64,000 nt of DNA. Origin: Blastocystis sp. Blastoise (lineage: Eukaryota; Sar; Bigyra; Opalinata; Blastocystidae). The stretch lies in NCBI GenBank assembly GCA_039096225.1, contig JBBPEB010000006.1, positions 1,234,501 through 1,298,500 on the forward strand, written 5' to 3'. The first letter of the stretch is position 1. The number at the start of each line of letters is the position of its first letter. The notes under the pieces were generated by a model. The model was not told the origin of the DNA. It did no database searches and worked only from the letters and a program-made list of their open reading frames with translations. The position numbers and the translations under genes are program-made. Of the stretch, positions 41,514-52,895 are shown in pieces.

Positions 41514-43558
41514 TATTTTTATTTTTTATATATCTTCTCATAAAGAAGGTTTTCTCTTAAGATATATAGCATTTCTTTTAATAAAGCCATTATATAGGAA
41601 ATATTTACTATTTTTGATATTAATAAGACATAATGATTATCGACCAGACACATTAATTTATAAATATACTATGTCAATCGTATTTTAGTCAATATTAAAT
41701 TAATTGTTGGATAGTTAGAAGTTACTTTTAAGCTTCTTTAGCACAATAAATGTAGCAATTGTTGTCTTATGTAGCTTATTTTACATATCTAGCTTATTTA
41801 ATTTGATTATTTTGTCATAATATCTAACTGTATATATAAATAAAGTTTTTTCTATGTAAAGTTAAACATTATTACAAACACGATTAACTAGTAAATTTGC
41901 TTAGAAAAGCATTCAATATTCAGAATATATATATCATTTTACTTATTATGCTTACCTGATAATGAATTAAACAAGAATAGGTGTTTTAAAAGTGTCATCT
42001 CATGTATAGACTCTAATAAAGAAATTATAACTAAATATTTTATAAAAATGTTGTATTACAATTCTATTAGTAATTCTGTTTTTTATGGCTTAAAAACATT
42101 AGCAAACTCATAAACTACTTATATAAGACATATAAATATATTTATAACTCAGTATTATGTTTTGGTGACGGTATTTAATTTAAAAAAAGAAATATCTATG
42201 AAATGTTCTATATATAAAACATTGATTAGTATACAAGTACGAAATATGTTTAATTTTGCTTTCCCGTTTTTTATTTTTGTTTATTCTCTCACACTTTATA
42301 TAAATTATGTAAATAGTACTACGTGATATGTATTAATATAATAGTAATAAATAAAATAAATTATAAAATAAAAATTATTTCTTTAAATAACTATTATTTC
42401 AATATAATAAATAATATCATAAGAATTTTTATATTTAAAGATATGTATTTAATGAATTGTGAACATAAATGTGAATTATAAAGATAAAAACTGGCAACTA
42501 TAACAACTAAAATAAAAACAAATAAATATAATAAGTAATAAATATTTAAAATATTTTTTAACGTTCTTTTAAATAAAAGATCATTTTTATAATCAATTTC
42601 ACTTGTAATAAATATATAAGCATCTTTAGAATAATTATTAACTTGATTTTATTTAAATAATAGAAAAATAACATTAAAATTTTTTTCTTATTATGTTATA
42701 AGTATAAAAGTGTGACACTAATTTCTTTTATATATAGAAACCATATATTTACCATATAAGATAGAAAAAGTATTTGTAATTATTTTTTATTGTTTATTAT
42801 AATTCAGAAGTTCACAATTTATACATATTTATATATATATATTTCAAAAATTAATTCTGATATATACATATACTATTATATATATACCTATATAAGTTCT
42901 ATAACAATATTTTTCTTAAATAGATATTTTACATTTTTAATATCATGAAAATAAATTAGAATACTATTTCAATAAGATACAGCTATTTATTTATCTTCAA
43001 CTTCTCATTTTGACCATTTATTACATGATCAACTAGATTTTACTATTAAAAAATGGTTTATGTTATTTTTCTTTCTATAATTATTTTTATCATTTATTTT
43101 TAATGCCACTATTATATAACATATATTATTAAGCTGTTAAGATATACAGAAGAAAGCAAATCGCTTAAAATGGAAAATAATCAATGCAATCATGTATTAG
43201 AAAACATCATTAAAACTCCTTTTTTCTTTATATAACATCATTTTAGCATCAATGAATTTTTTCTATCAATTCTAATATGTAAGAAATTGTCAATCTTAAC
43301 AACATTATGAGTTATCATTCTTTTCTAATTAATCTATGTTTCAGATTTCTTATTTTTATTATTTTATTTATCTTTTTAAGCACGAAAAATGTTTTATAAA
43401 CAATAAAAATTATAACATTAAGAGTTCAACAAAAGACATCAAAGATGTTCTTCGTTATATTTAAGTACAATAAGAGTGGTGAACTCTGTAGAAAGTATGC
43501 ATAAAATATTTAACATTATATAACCATATGTTGCCTTAAAATAGTGAAAAAAAGTTAT

Positions 43559-43606
43559 ACCAAAAACGCGTCATAATCGAGACAAAAACGCGTTAATTGT
43601 AGATAT
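43559..43606 (-). repeat. right copy of the 48-bp inverted repeat
   Basis: It is the exact reverse complement of 41466-41513. On the plus strand it starts ACCAAAAACGCGTC and ends TTAATTGTAGATAT. Confidence 0.95.
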
Positions 43607-44700
43607 CAGCGTCATAAAGAAATATAAACTCATAGATTTAGATTTATAAATGATTTATTATATGAATAGGATCTTTATGTATTTAATAATGTCAACTATT
43701 TCTTCAAAATACTTTATACAATAAAGAGTAGCAATGAAATGCTTGTAGAGAATTCAGTAGATGAATCAGTTTCATACTCTTTAACTGTTCTCAATCTATG
43801 TATATGAACAGATTCTTGATAAACATTAATTTATATATAATATAATAACTACATAAATAGCATGAATATCATGAAATAAAGATGAATTGTTTGTTTCAAT
43901 TGGTATACATAAGGTATATTCATGTTATAATTTATTATAATTTGATAGAATAGAGTTTTGTAACTTTATGGAATATAATATTGCTATTATTTCAAAAACA
44001 AGAAGAGAATCACTGTTAATTTCTTCTATCTTGTTGAATTTCCAGTAAAGATTAAATAATTAATATTTCATGACATCATAAATCATCATAGACTTCTTAA
44101 ACAGCTGCTCATGAAAATCAATATAGGATTTTGAAAATAATTTGTTGAAGAATTGCGAATATTTGACTTTTATTTGAAATATACTTTGTTAACATTTGAT
44201 TAAAGCAGCCAATAATACATTCTTTTATGTTTATTTAGTAATTTTGATTCTTGTATTTCTTTTTTTGATCATAAAAATAAATTCTTTGAGTATATCCATG
44301 TTCTCTAAGTGTTTTAACAAGCATATTCAACTATATTGAATTGAATAAGTTATTTTAACGATATAAAATGAATAAATAAAATTTAAAAAAAATAATATTT
44401 TTCACTTTTCAATTTTCTCGCTATAAAAAAATATATAATCGTGATTCTTTTTTGATACTTGTTCATTCACTTTGAAATGCTATATAATTACCCTTAATAT
44501 CAATGAGTAACTAAGAGTAATTCCATATATATCTTTTCTAAAAATTTGCAAGTTTTAATTTTTCTTGCTTTCATTGATTCATTGTTTTTATTCTAGAATA
44601 CAACTATTTTCAAAGTATTTTTTTGATATAATATATAGAAATGCATTTCCGGAACATAATACTTTATAATTATGTTATTTTTATAGTTGAATTCAAGTGA

Positions 44701-45960
44701 TGTCAGAAAATAAGTCAATATTAACAGAAGATAAATGCATGTGAGTATGATTACAAATGATTTATATGTTTTTAGATTTGTTTACATTTCAAGATGAGAC
44801 GCAATTATGGATTTCTGGAGAATTTATTGAAAAATATCCTCAATTACCCTTTTACGATATTATTCAACACTCTGAACAATTTAAGGATGGTAGCTATTAT
44901 ATCAATATGCTTCCATTTCATATAGAAAAAGTTATTTCTTTGTTTAATGATAAAAATAAAGACATTTCTTCTTTAAATCTACGAGACACTTATGATATAT
45001 ATAAAACACTTCATGAATATTCAGTTACACTTGATAATGAAATTCAAAGTGATTTATTCTTTCATATTAAAAAATTATTTGCAGAGTATCTGAAAGAGAA
45101 TGATTATGAGATATTTATAGGTTATGACAATAGAAACCTGTTGGATGATGATTATCCTATTGAATTATTTGATTCAGATTGGAAAAAAATAAGTATAAAA
45201 GGTATATTTATATTATTATTTACAAATAATATGTATAGGCTTATTTACACAACAACGAAGAGAAGAATTATTCTATTACTCATTACTTATTAAACTGATG
45301 AATATTATTATAGTTGAAATTGAATGTAAATAGATATTAAAATAATAAATAAATATATATAGATGAATATTCTTCAACTATTCCATTAGAATATATATGT
45401 CCATCAAGTATTCAAGATATATTCCCTTCATTAAACGAATTAACAATAAATGGTATATATATACATTTGTTTTACTATATATATAGTAACTACAAGTAGT
45501 AAACAAACTGAATTAATATTGAATCCAAATAGTGATGAATATATAATGGAATATGCTCGCCTATTCTATAGTGATGACTATGAAATAAGTAAACGTAAAA
45601 AATATGAGTATTACACCGAATCAGAAATGAATGAATATAATAAGATTTCTTCTTTAGATACTAAAAATATTTATTATTCTCGTGATTTGATTGTTTCTTG
45701 TAATAAAAAAAGAAAACAAAATCAGTTACCAAAAATATTTAAAAATAGTATTAATGAAGTTATATATACAAATGATTATTCAGAAATCAAAAATAGTTAA
45801 ATGATTTGTAATAATATGCTTAAAGATACGGTTAGAATTACATTTGATAGTATATATATATAGAATTAAAACTTTTCATTTATAATCCTTATAATATATA
45901 ATCAAGCATTTTTTAATAATCCTTATATATAGACCACAAAAACAATAAAAAATTGTGGTA

Positions 45961-45997
<37 letters not shown>

Positions 45998-48489
45998 CAT
46001 TAATTTATTCTTATATATATATACTAATTAGTATTGATAAAATATCTTCAAAATGGGGTATGTCTCAATTATTACAACTTTGTCCTTATTTATCTATTTC
46101 AGAAATATGGTTTAATACATGTAAATAAATACACTATAAACATAATATCAAACACTAGTACATTCCTATTCAAAATATGAGGCTATGATTATTATAAAAT
46201 CATTAGAAGGTGTGTTTGATTCTTTAAAAACATTAAATATTAGGTGGATTATGTGTTTCTAGTTATTATTGTCAATATTACTACTCTATATTATTGTTTA
46301 ATATAGTTAAAGAATTAGCTGATAAAATTAATAATAAATTGTTTATAAAAATAATGACAACTCATGTATTTCCAAATGTTACTGAAATTATATATGATGA
46401 TGGTATAGATATATATTATATAAAGTATATATGATATATAGAATCTTTCAGATTGTCTTCAATAAAAAAAGAATGCTTCCCTAAATTACATATTATCAAT
46501 TACAATGTTACAATAAGTAATTTCATATAATACATAACTATTATTTTTATTCTAGCTACTAGTAATTTTGAATTCCTTTTTCCTATGGATTTAATGTCAA
46601 TAATTGATACTATTAGAATAAATAGAATTGATATCAACAATAACAAGGAAATAGCTACTCTTTTAGATAACCTAGTTTATAGTCATTCAATTCATATTGA
46701 TGAAATTAATCCATTACTTTGTAGTATATATATTTGATAGTATTACACTCTCTATACAATTACATTTCTTTGTTTTTATATAGATGGATTGATTTATTGT
46801 TTTCCACATTTAAAAGAATTATTGGAGAAAAATCTTATTTCCTTTGATAAAATTTATAGTATAATATATATATATATATATATTAAAAAAATATTATTTT
46901 ATATGCTATATATTATTTTTAATCATATAAAGTTGATACTTCTGATTCTATAAATGTCAAAAAATTGGATTATTTTGAAAAGTATAAACATAATATTGAT
47001 TTCTTAGATATTACATTCAATGGTATTCATTTAATATATTGTTAATATATAGTATTAATATTCATGTATAGATAATATGGAAGATGATATAAGAAATTCT
47101 TTAGAAGGATTTTTAAAGAGTAGTGTATTAGAACATTTGAATGAATTAAATATTTCATGTATATTCTTTATTATATATTATTATGTTTTGTATAACGTCT
47201 ATAGTTGAAGAAAATATAAGTTTGGAATATTTAAAATGGATATCAAGTGCTTTTAATGATAATAAGATTAAAGTTATTAAAAAATTAACGATTAATTGTA
47301 TATTATATTATAAATATATGATAATACATAGTACGCTATATCAAGGAAGACTCATTCTCTGAATATTTCACAATATTAGAAAACATAATGAATATACTGA
47401 TTCCTATCGCTTCTATTGTTTTTATTTATGGTAATTATATATATATATGATGATTATGTTCAATAATAATTATTTAATTAATTTAAATATAATTATAAAG
47501 GAAATATGGCAGATATAAATAGATTGATTCTTAAAGGTTGTTTCCATAATATAACTGAATTCTCTTTATGTATATATATATTCTGCAAACAAAACGTTTC
47601 AATAGAAAACATGACATATCTGATCTTATTTTAATATTTGTATTATTATAGACCCTGATGATATACCTGATGAACACTTTTGTGAACTATATACTACAGA
47701 TAGTTTCCCTAAGTTGAAATTGATCAAGTTTCGTATATATTTATAGTAACAATAAGATATATATTATAAATCATGAATTTTTGTGTATTATTTCTTTATT
47801 ATATAATATTATTTTATTCAATATTATATATATTAATAGGAACATTTAGAGACAATGATTGGTGGAATGGTTTTATCCAAAAATTATGCACATATATGAA
47901 TCATAACAACTTTCCATTATCAACTAGTATTCAATTAATTGGTATGTCAATCCAAATAATACACTATTATTCATTAATGTTATTAATTCTATAGGTGGTT
48001 CTTCTTATACGTATATTTATGATCCTAATACTTCTATTCTTCGATGTAAACAGGATACTCATTCACTTATGGATACAATTAAATGTACAGAAGATATATA
48101 TATGTAACTAATATGTATTATATAATATGTAGATAAAACGATAAATGAATATGAAATAGAGACATTATTTGATTGTATAAATGAAAATAAGACGAAAAGT
48201 TTAAAAAGTTTAGAAATATGTATACATATATATAAATATTTTAAATTATACTTTTTTATAGATATTTATAATGAGGAACACTTATTAGAATTGATCAATT
48301 TTATAACTGTAAGAAGAATTCCTAAATTGAAAGAATTTATAATTCATATCGGTATATTTACAGATATATATATCTATAATGTTTTGTATAGATGAATATA
48401 TTCCAGATGAACACATTAATTCATATAAACAACAATTGATTGATTCTATGTTTATTCAAGAAAATCATGTGTATTATAAATTCGATTAA
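44701..48489 (+). CDS. BTB-like and leucine-rich-repeat protein, exon-per-repeat gene
   Basis: The first long exon encodes a BTB/POZ-like domain: LWISGEFIEKYPQLPFYDII, DGSYYINMLPFHIEKVISLF, SSLNLRDTYDIYKTLHEYS. About 17 short exons follow. Nearly all start and end in phase 1, and most end in a strand such as LNELTIN, LKTLNI, LNELNIS, IKKLTIN or LKLIKF, so each exon approximates one irregular leucine-rich repeat. The last ends YYKFD-TAA at 48487-48489. Frames join cleanly throughout, with two exceptions. There is an in-frame TAA at 45798-45800, after which the same frame runs on to a normal phase-1 donor. The first join is also unclear: ATG 44701 (MSENKSILTEDKC) or ATG 44757. A 19-nt intron (46244-46262) is needed. 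Function is unknown; BTB-LRR proteins often serve as ubiquitin-ligase adaptors. Confidence 0.75.
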
Positions 48490-50307
48490 ATTAGGTAAAT
48501 TATTTTATTTTTGTTTTTTTTTGTTGCTTTATATATAATTTATTTTTTTTTAATAAGAAAAAGAATATTTATTTAAATTTCTATTAATTATATATATATA
48601 AATTTATTATTTTATTTGAAAATAATGGAATAAAAATAATCAGTATATATGTCAGCTGTTGTTTTCAGTATTTGATATTTTTAAAATAACATATTATTGT
48701 TGTTATGAATTCATTGTTTTATTGTGCTTATTAGGTATTCTTAAAGAAGAATAAATACTTGAATACATATATTTTTATTATAATAACTACAAATAATGAT
48801 TAGTAAAAATGTTTAATAACTGTTAACTACTATATATGAAGTATTAAAAAGAAAAAAGACTGTTTTGAATCTACTTTTTATGTTCTAAAAGAATTACAAA
48901 TTCAAAATATATAAAAAATTATTTGTTTTAGGGTTTCTTATGTGTTATAATATGTTTGTTTAACAGTTTATAAAAGTAGTTTCAAAGAAAGCTGTAGAAG
49001 AATAGAGTAAATGTGTTGTTTATATAAGAATCTCTTTTTATGCTTAATATATAAAATACCAAATAGTTTTTTGTATATATATAATTAAATATCATATAGA
49101 GACTTTGATATAAATAGATTAATAGTATAGTATACCATCAAATAGAATTATACATGTTTATAAATATTGAAAAAATATATTTTTATGATTCATTATAAAT
49201 GTAAAATATATTTAAAAAATACAGTTATTAAATGTATATATGAATTGTTATACTTGAAATCATTTTATATGCTATTATATCATAATTTAATTATTTATTA
49301 TATAATTGGTATTGTTTAAATAAGATAATGAATAAGAAACGTTCTGTACTGGGAGCTAGTCATATTTGGCCTATAGATGAATATGGTAAATGTATATAAG
49401 TTAAGTATCTTAGATAATAATTTGTTGTTGAATAGTATACAAAAAAGTGATAATCATTGTTTGGAAGGAAATAATATACTCATTTACATGATGATTATAA
49501 GGAGTATAAGATATATTAGGATTAATTATTTTAAAGAATAAAAATAGAAAAAAATAATGATTTTTTAATTAACTAGAAGGATATTGAAATTGAAAGAAAT
49601 AAAATAATTTGAATGGGTAGAGAATTATATTATGAATGTAATAAATATATAAAAATATTAAATCGAGGATAGAATTGGAATGATTAGCTAAAAAAACATC
49701 ATAATTATAATTTAGATCAGTGATTTATGTGAATTATGATTATTTAAATAACATAGAATATGAATTGAAGCTCAAATAGATCCTATGAAGAAGATAAAAA
49801 CCAAAATGTGAATAAAAGTAGAAATTCAAAAGTAATTAATGAAAATTATTAATATTCAGAACATTCTGATTAAAAATTAATATAAAATTGACTTGTTACC
49901 GTAGCTAATTGAACAAAGAATGATAATTATTTGTTTATTTTGATCTATTTTAATGTTATTCTTGTAGATTACATGATTTATAAATAAAAAAATCAAATAT
50001 TTTTCTTTATAAATGCAATTTTATTGAATAATAAAGAAATTTAAAAAATGAATAAAAAAATTTGTAAATAATCTATATTTATTTTAAAATAAAAGTCAAT
50101 GAATCAAAAATAATCGTGAATTGGTGAAAACCTAGTTTTTCATAAATATTTACGATTATTATTAAGTTTTAAGGCATAAAAAAAAATTTATTTTCATTCA
50201 GTTTATTAACTAGAATTCTGAATTAGAGAAACAAGTTTCTCTTTATAGGATAGAAAAAGAGTTTTTAAAAAGTTTTCACTTTTATTTTATTTCTTTTATT
50301 GTTAGGA
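48490..50307. other. intergenic region with a possible gene relic
   Basis: This is AT-rich DNA between two plus-strand genes. At about 49328-49392 an ATG opens MNKKRSVLGASHIWPIDEYG, followed by a GTAAAT donor-like site, but nothing downstream stays open. It may be the first exon of a dead gene. Nothing else is recognisable. Confidence 0.4.
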
Positions 50308-51798
50308 ATGGTGAAAGAGAAGGTAGAATTTGATGCGAATAAGATTGGTGATATTCAGAAGGATGTAATTCATTTTGAAAGACTGATTGGTGATTTGATT
50401 GGTATTTTAAGTAAGTCAATAAGTTTCTGTATTCATTCAGGTGAGTCCGTGAATGAATTAGTGAATCGATTAACAAGAAATTGTGAAGGAATGAATGATA
50501 AGAATGGCGATGATCCACACATAATTATCAAAGAATCTTCTTTTCTGAATGAATATGATGCTACTATGAATAATAATGATAACGGAATTGATTATATTCG
50601 ATTTACCAGTAATGGTCCAGTTTATTCTCTTCCTAAAAGAGTAACAAATAGTTTAGTAGGTAGTCTTCTGTATGAATATTCTCAAGAAAATCAAAGAGCT
50701 AATGATGGAAGTATTTATTTGGATTATCGTGGTGATGAAACACTTTTTCCTTTATTAATTGATTCTTTAATGAATAAGAAAGTGAATATTGATAAATTGA
50801 AATTAAGAGATCAAATTGATTTATTAAAAATGTTTGAATATTGTAATTTACCTATTCCTGAAGAATTAATGAAAGTTTATTACCAAAGAGATCATAAAAT
50901 GAAACAATATAAAGAAAGTGATGATGTTATTCTTTATATAAATGATAAGAAAGATGATATATTAAGAGATTATTGGAAGAAGAATGAATTATGGAATAAG
51001 ATTGTTAATGAATATTGTTATGGATATGTAGATTATGATGAAAAGAATAATGAAATGTATTTGAAGAAGGATTATACATATATTGATCATATTGATGAAT
51101 ATATTCAATATAATTGTATTTATATTTCTGAAGAAGAAACAAAGAATATAAATAGAGAATTATTAGAGAATAAAATGTATAGTTTATTTGGTGATAAAGG
51201 AAAAGAAACTGTTAAAGAAGGAATGATAACTCCTCAATGTTTTGTTGGCACAAAAATAATAATAAACTATTCAATGGAAATACCTTTAATGAATTGGCTT
51301 GGTAAAGAAAAGAAATGGAAATTATTATTTAGAGCAAGTGATCATGACTGGAAAGCAAGTGAATTCCATAATTATTGTGATAATAAAGGAGAGACAATAG
51401 TGTTAATAAAACATATAGGTCAAAATAATCATATTAATATATTTGGAGGATACACAGATCAAAATTGGGATAGTTCAGGAAGCTATAAATCTTATTCTAA
51501 AGAATTTCTATTTACATTAAGTAATGAACATGGTATTCCACCTACTAAATATGATAATACTAATAGTGATAGACGTTATGCGATATATTGTAAATCTTCT
51601 TATGGTCCAACATTTGGAGGTGGTTATGATATCAAAATATCTAATCAATGCCATAATAATACTAATTCTTATTGTAATGCACATTCTTATTCTGAAGTGA
51701 ATACTCCTCAAAAACATTCATTATTTGTAAATACTAATGATGCTAATTCTGGTAACAGTTTTACAGTAGAAGATTATGAAGTATGGGGAAGAGCATAA
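50308..51798 (+). CDS. BTB-TLDc domain protein
   Basis: This is a single uninterrupted frame of 496 codons from ATG 50308 (MVKEKVEFDANKIGDIQKDV) to TAA 51796-51798. The N-terminus is a helical segment. Residues about 100-200 form a KCTD-type BTB domain: FTSNGPVYSLPKRVTNSLVG, GSIYLDYRGDETLFPLLIDS, DKLKLRDQIDLLKMFEY. The C-terminal 170 residues are a TLDc domain: WKLLFRASDHDWKASEFHNY, GETIVLIKHIG, IFGGYTDQNWDSSGSYKSYS, FLFTLSNEHG, YGPTFGGGYDIKISNQ and SFTVEDYEVWGRA. TLDc proteins are linked to oxidative-stress protection and V-ATPase regulation in other eukaryotes. Fusions of BTB and TLDc occur as expanded families in some protists and fungi. The lack of introns is unusual here and may indicate origin by retrocopying. 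An alternative upstream codon in the same frame is a TTG, so 50308 is preferred. Confidence 0.88.
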   Translation: MVKEKVEFDANKIGDIQKDVIHFERLIGDLIGILSKSISFCIHSGESVNELVNRLTRNCEGMNDKNGDDPHIIIKESSFLNEYDATMNNNDNGIDYIRFTSNGPVYSLPKRVTNSLVGSLLYEYSQENQRANDGSIYLDYRGDETLFPLLIDSLMNKKVNIDKLKLRDQIDLLKMFEYCNLPIPEELMKVYYQRDHKMKQYKESDDVILYINDKKDDILRDYWKKNELWNKIVNEYCYGYVDYDEKNNEMYLKKDYTYIDHIDEYIQYNCIYISEEETKNINRELLENKMYSLFGDKGKETVKEGMITPQCFVGTKIIINYSMEIPLMNWLGKEKKWKLLFRASDHDWKASEFHNYCDNKGETIVLIKHIGQNNHINIFGGYTDQNWDSSGSYKSYSKEFLFTLSNEHGIPPTKYDNTNSDRRYAIYCKSSYGPTFGGGYDIKISNQCHNNTNSYCNAHSYSEVNTPQKHSLFVNTNDANSGNSFTVEDYEVWGRA

Positions 51799-52895
51799 AA
51801 AGAATAATAAATTATATTTTTTTTGTTTTCTCATTTTTATATATGTTGTTTTCTTTTCTTTATTGAGAAAAGTTTTTTCAATATATATATTATTTTTAAT
51901 AAAATATAAAAAGTAGTTTTGTTAATTGTCTTCTAACTGTAATTATAATGTTAAAAGTTTATTAATAATAATTAGTATATAATATTTTCAAGAATAAATT
52001 AATGGTTTTTCATAAAGAATTTTTTATATAAATAAATTTATTTTATAGATATATAACAAAGGATAATATATAAACCCTAAGAATAAAATTAATAAAATAT
52101 ATGTAGGATAGGAATTCTATGATAATAATAAACATCAATATATTTTGTTTATTTAAATAATTAAAAACAATACTTATTGAAAGTTTAAAACAATATAGAG
52201 TTATCTATAATAGAAAATGAAAAATGTTTTTATTCTTTTATTTATTAAAAATTTAATATTTTTTATAAACTATAATAATAGGAATATTATATATATGAAT
52301 ATATATTTATATAATATATATATAATTATATCATTGTTGAAAAAAAATAAATATAAAAATGAGTAAAATAAATGTATAGAATGAATAGTATTTAAATAAA
52401 TGAACAAATACAATTAAATATTAATAATAAAATTAAATAAAGTTTTTAAATATAATAAAAAAATAATTCTTATAAACAAGAATAAGTTGAGAGTAGTATA
52501 GAATTCATGAATAGTATACAATTTACAAAAGTAGCCAAATGAACATTATTATATTATTTATAACTATTATAAAATGAGAATGATTATGAGAATAGTTTTT
52601 ATTAAGATGAAGAGTATAAATATAGATGAATAATAGAATAATATAGAAAATTTGAATAAATAATAAACAAGATAGATTTGATGAGATATATAAAAAATAA
52701 TATCGGTGTCTTGCCAATATTTTGTGGTACTTGTTGTGACTATCACAGAAAGACATTTAAATCAAATTTAATACAGTTGAATAAAAATTATTTTACATTG
52801 TTAAAAATAACAAAGGTGTCACTTTTTTTATGAAAATTGTTGTAAAAAAAGTGTTTCAGGGAAGAGAGAGATTATTATTATTATTATTATTATTA
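51799..52895. other. intergenic region, nothing recognised
   Basis: About 1.1 kb of AT-rich DNA. It ends in a short (TTA)n run at 52871-52894, just before the first exon-like block of the pseudogene that follows. Confidence 0.4.

Larger units (their letters stand above)
41466..43606. mobile_element. 2.14-kb element with perfect 48-bp terminal inverted repeats, no coding capacity
   Basis: Bases 41466-41513 are the exact reverse complement of 43559-43606. Each copy contains ACGCGTTTTTG twice, separated by a TCTCGATTATG-like spacer. The 2,045 bp between them have no open frame of note. Perfect inverted repeats of this length in an AT-rich background are unlikely by chance. The simplest reading is a non-autonomous DNA transposon or a remnant. 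I could not find a convincing target-site duplication at the outer edges (AATCAT-like flanks do not match), so it could instead be a structural or regulatory inverted repeat. It ought to occur elsewhere in the genome if it is mobile. Confidence 0.6.
39592..44700. other. gene-poor region upstream of the giant receptor gene
   Basis: Five kilobases without a recognisable gene on either strand. The composition differs from the neighbouring genes: few TA microsatellites and almost no splice-like GTATAT...ATATAG pairs. Open frames near 40718-40985 are hydrophobic and lack any family resemblance. The region holds the divergent promoters of the receptor (minus) and the BTB-LRR gene (plus), and the inverted-repeat element at 41466-43606. 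Confidence 0.6.

Noticed and set aside
41466-43606. Inverted repeat pair read as a CRISPR or prokaryotic element
   Set aside because: There are only two copies, inverted and 2 kb apart, in an intron-bearing eukaryotic genome.
50282-50518. Minus-strand frame rich in His and Ser
   Set aside because: Antisense shadow of the BTB-TLDc gene, with no splice context or family resemblance.
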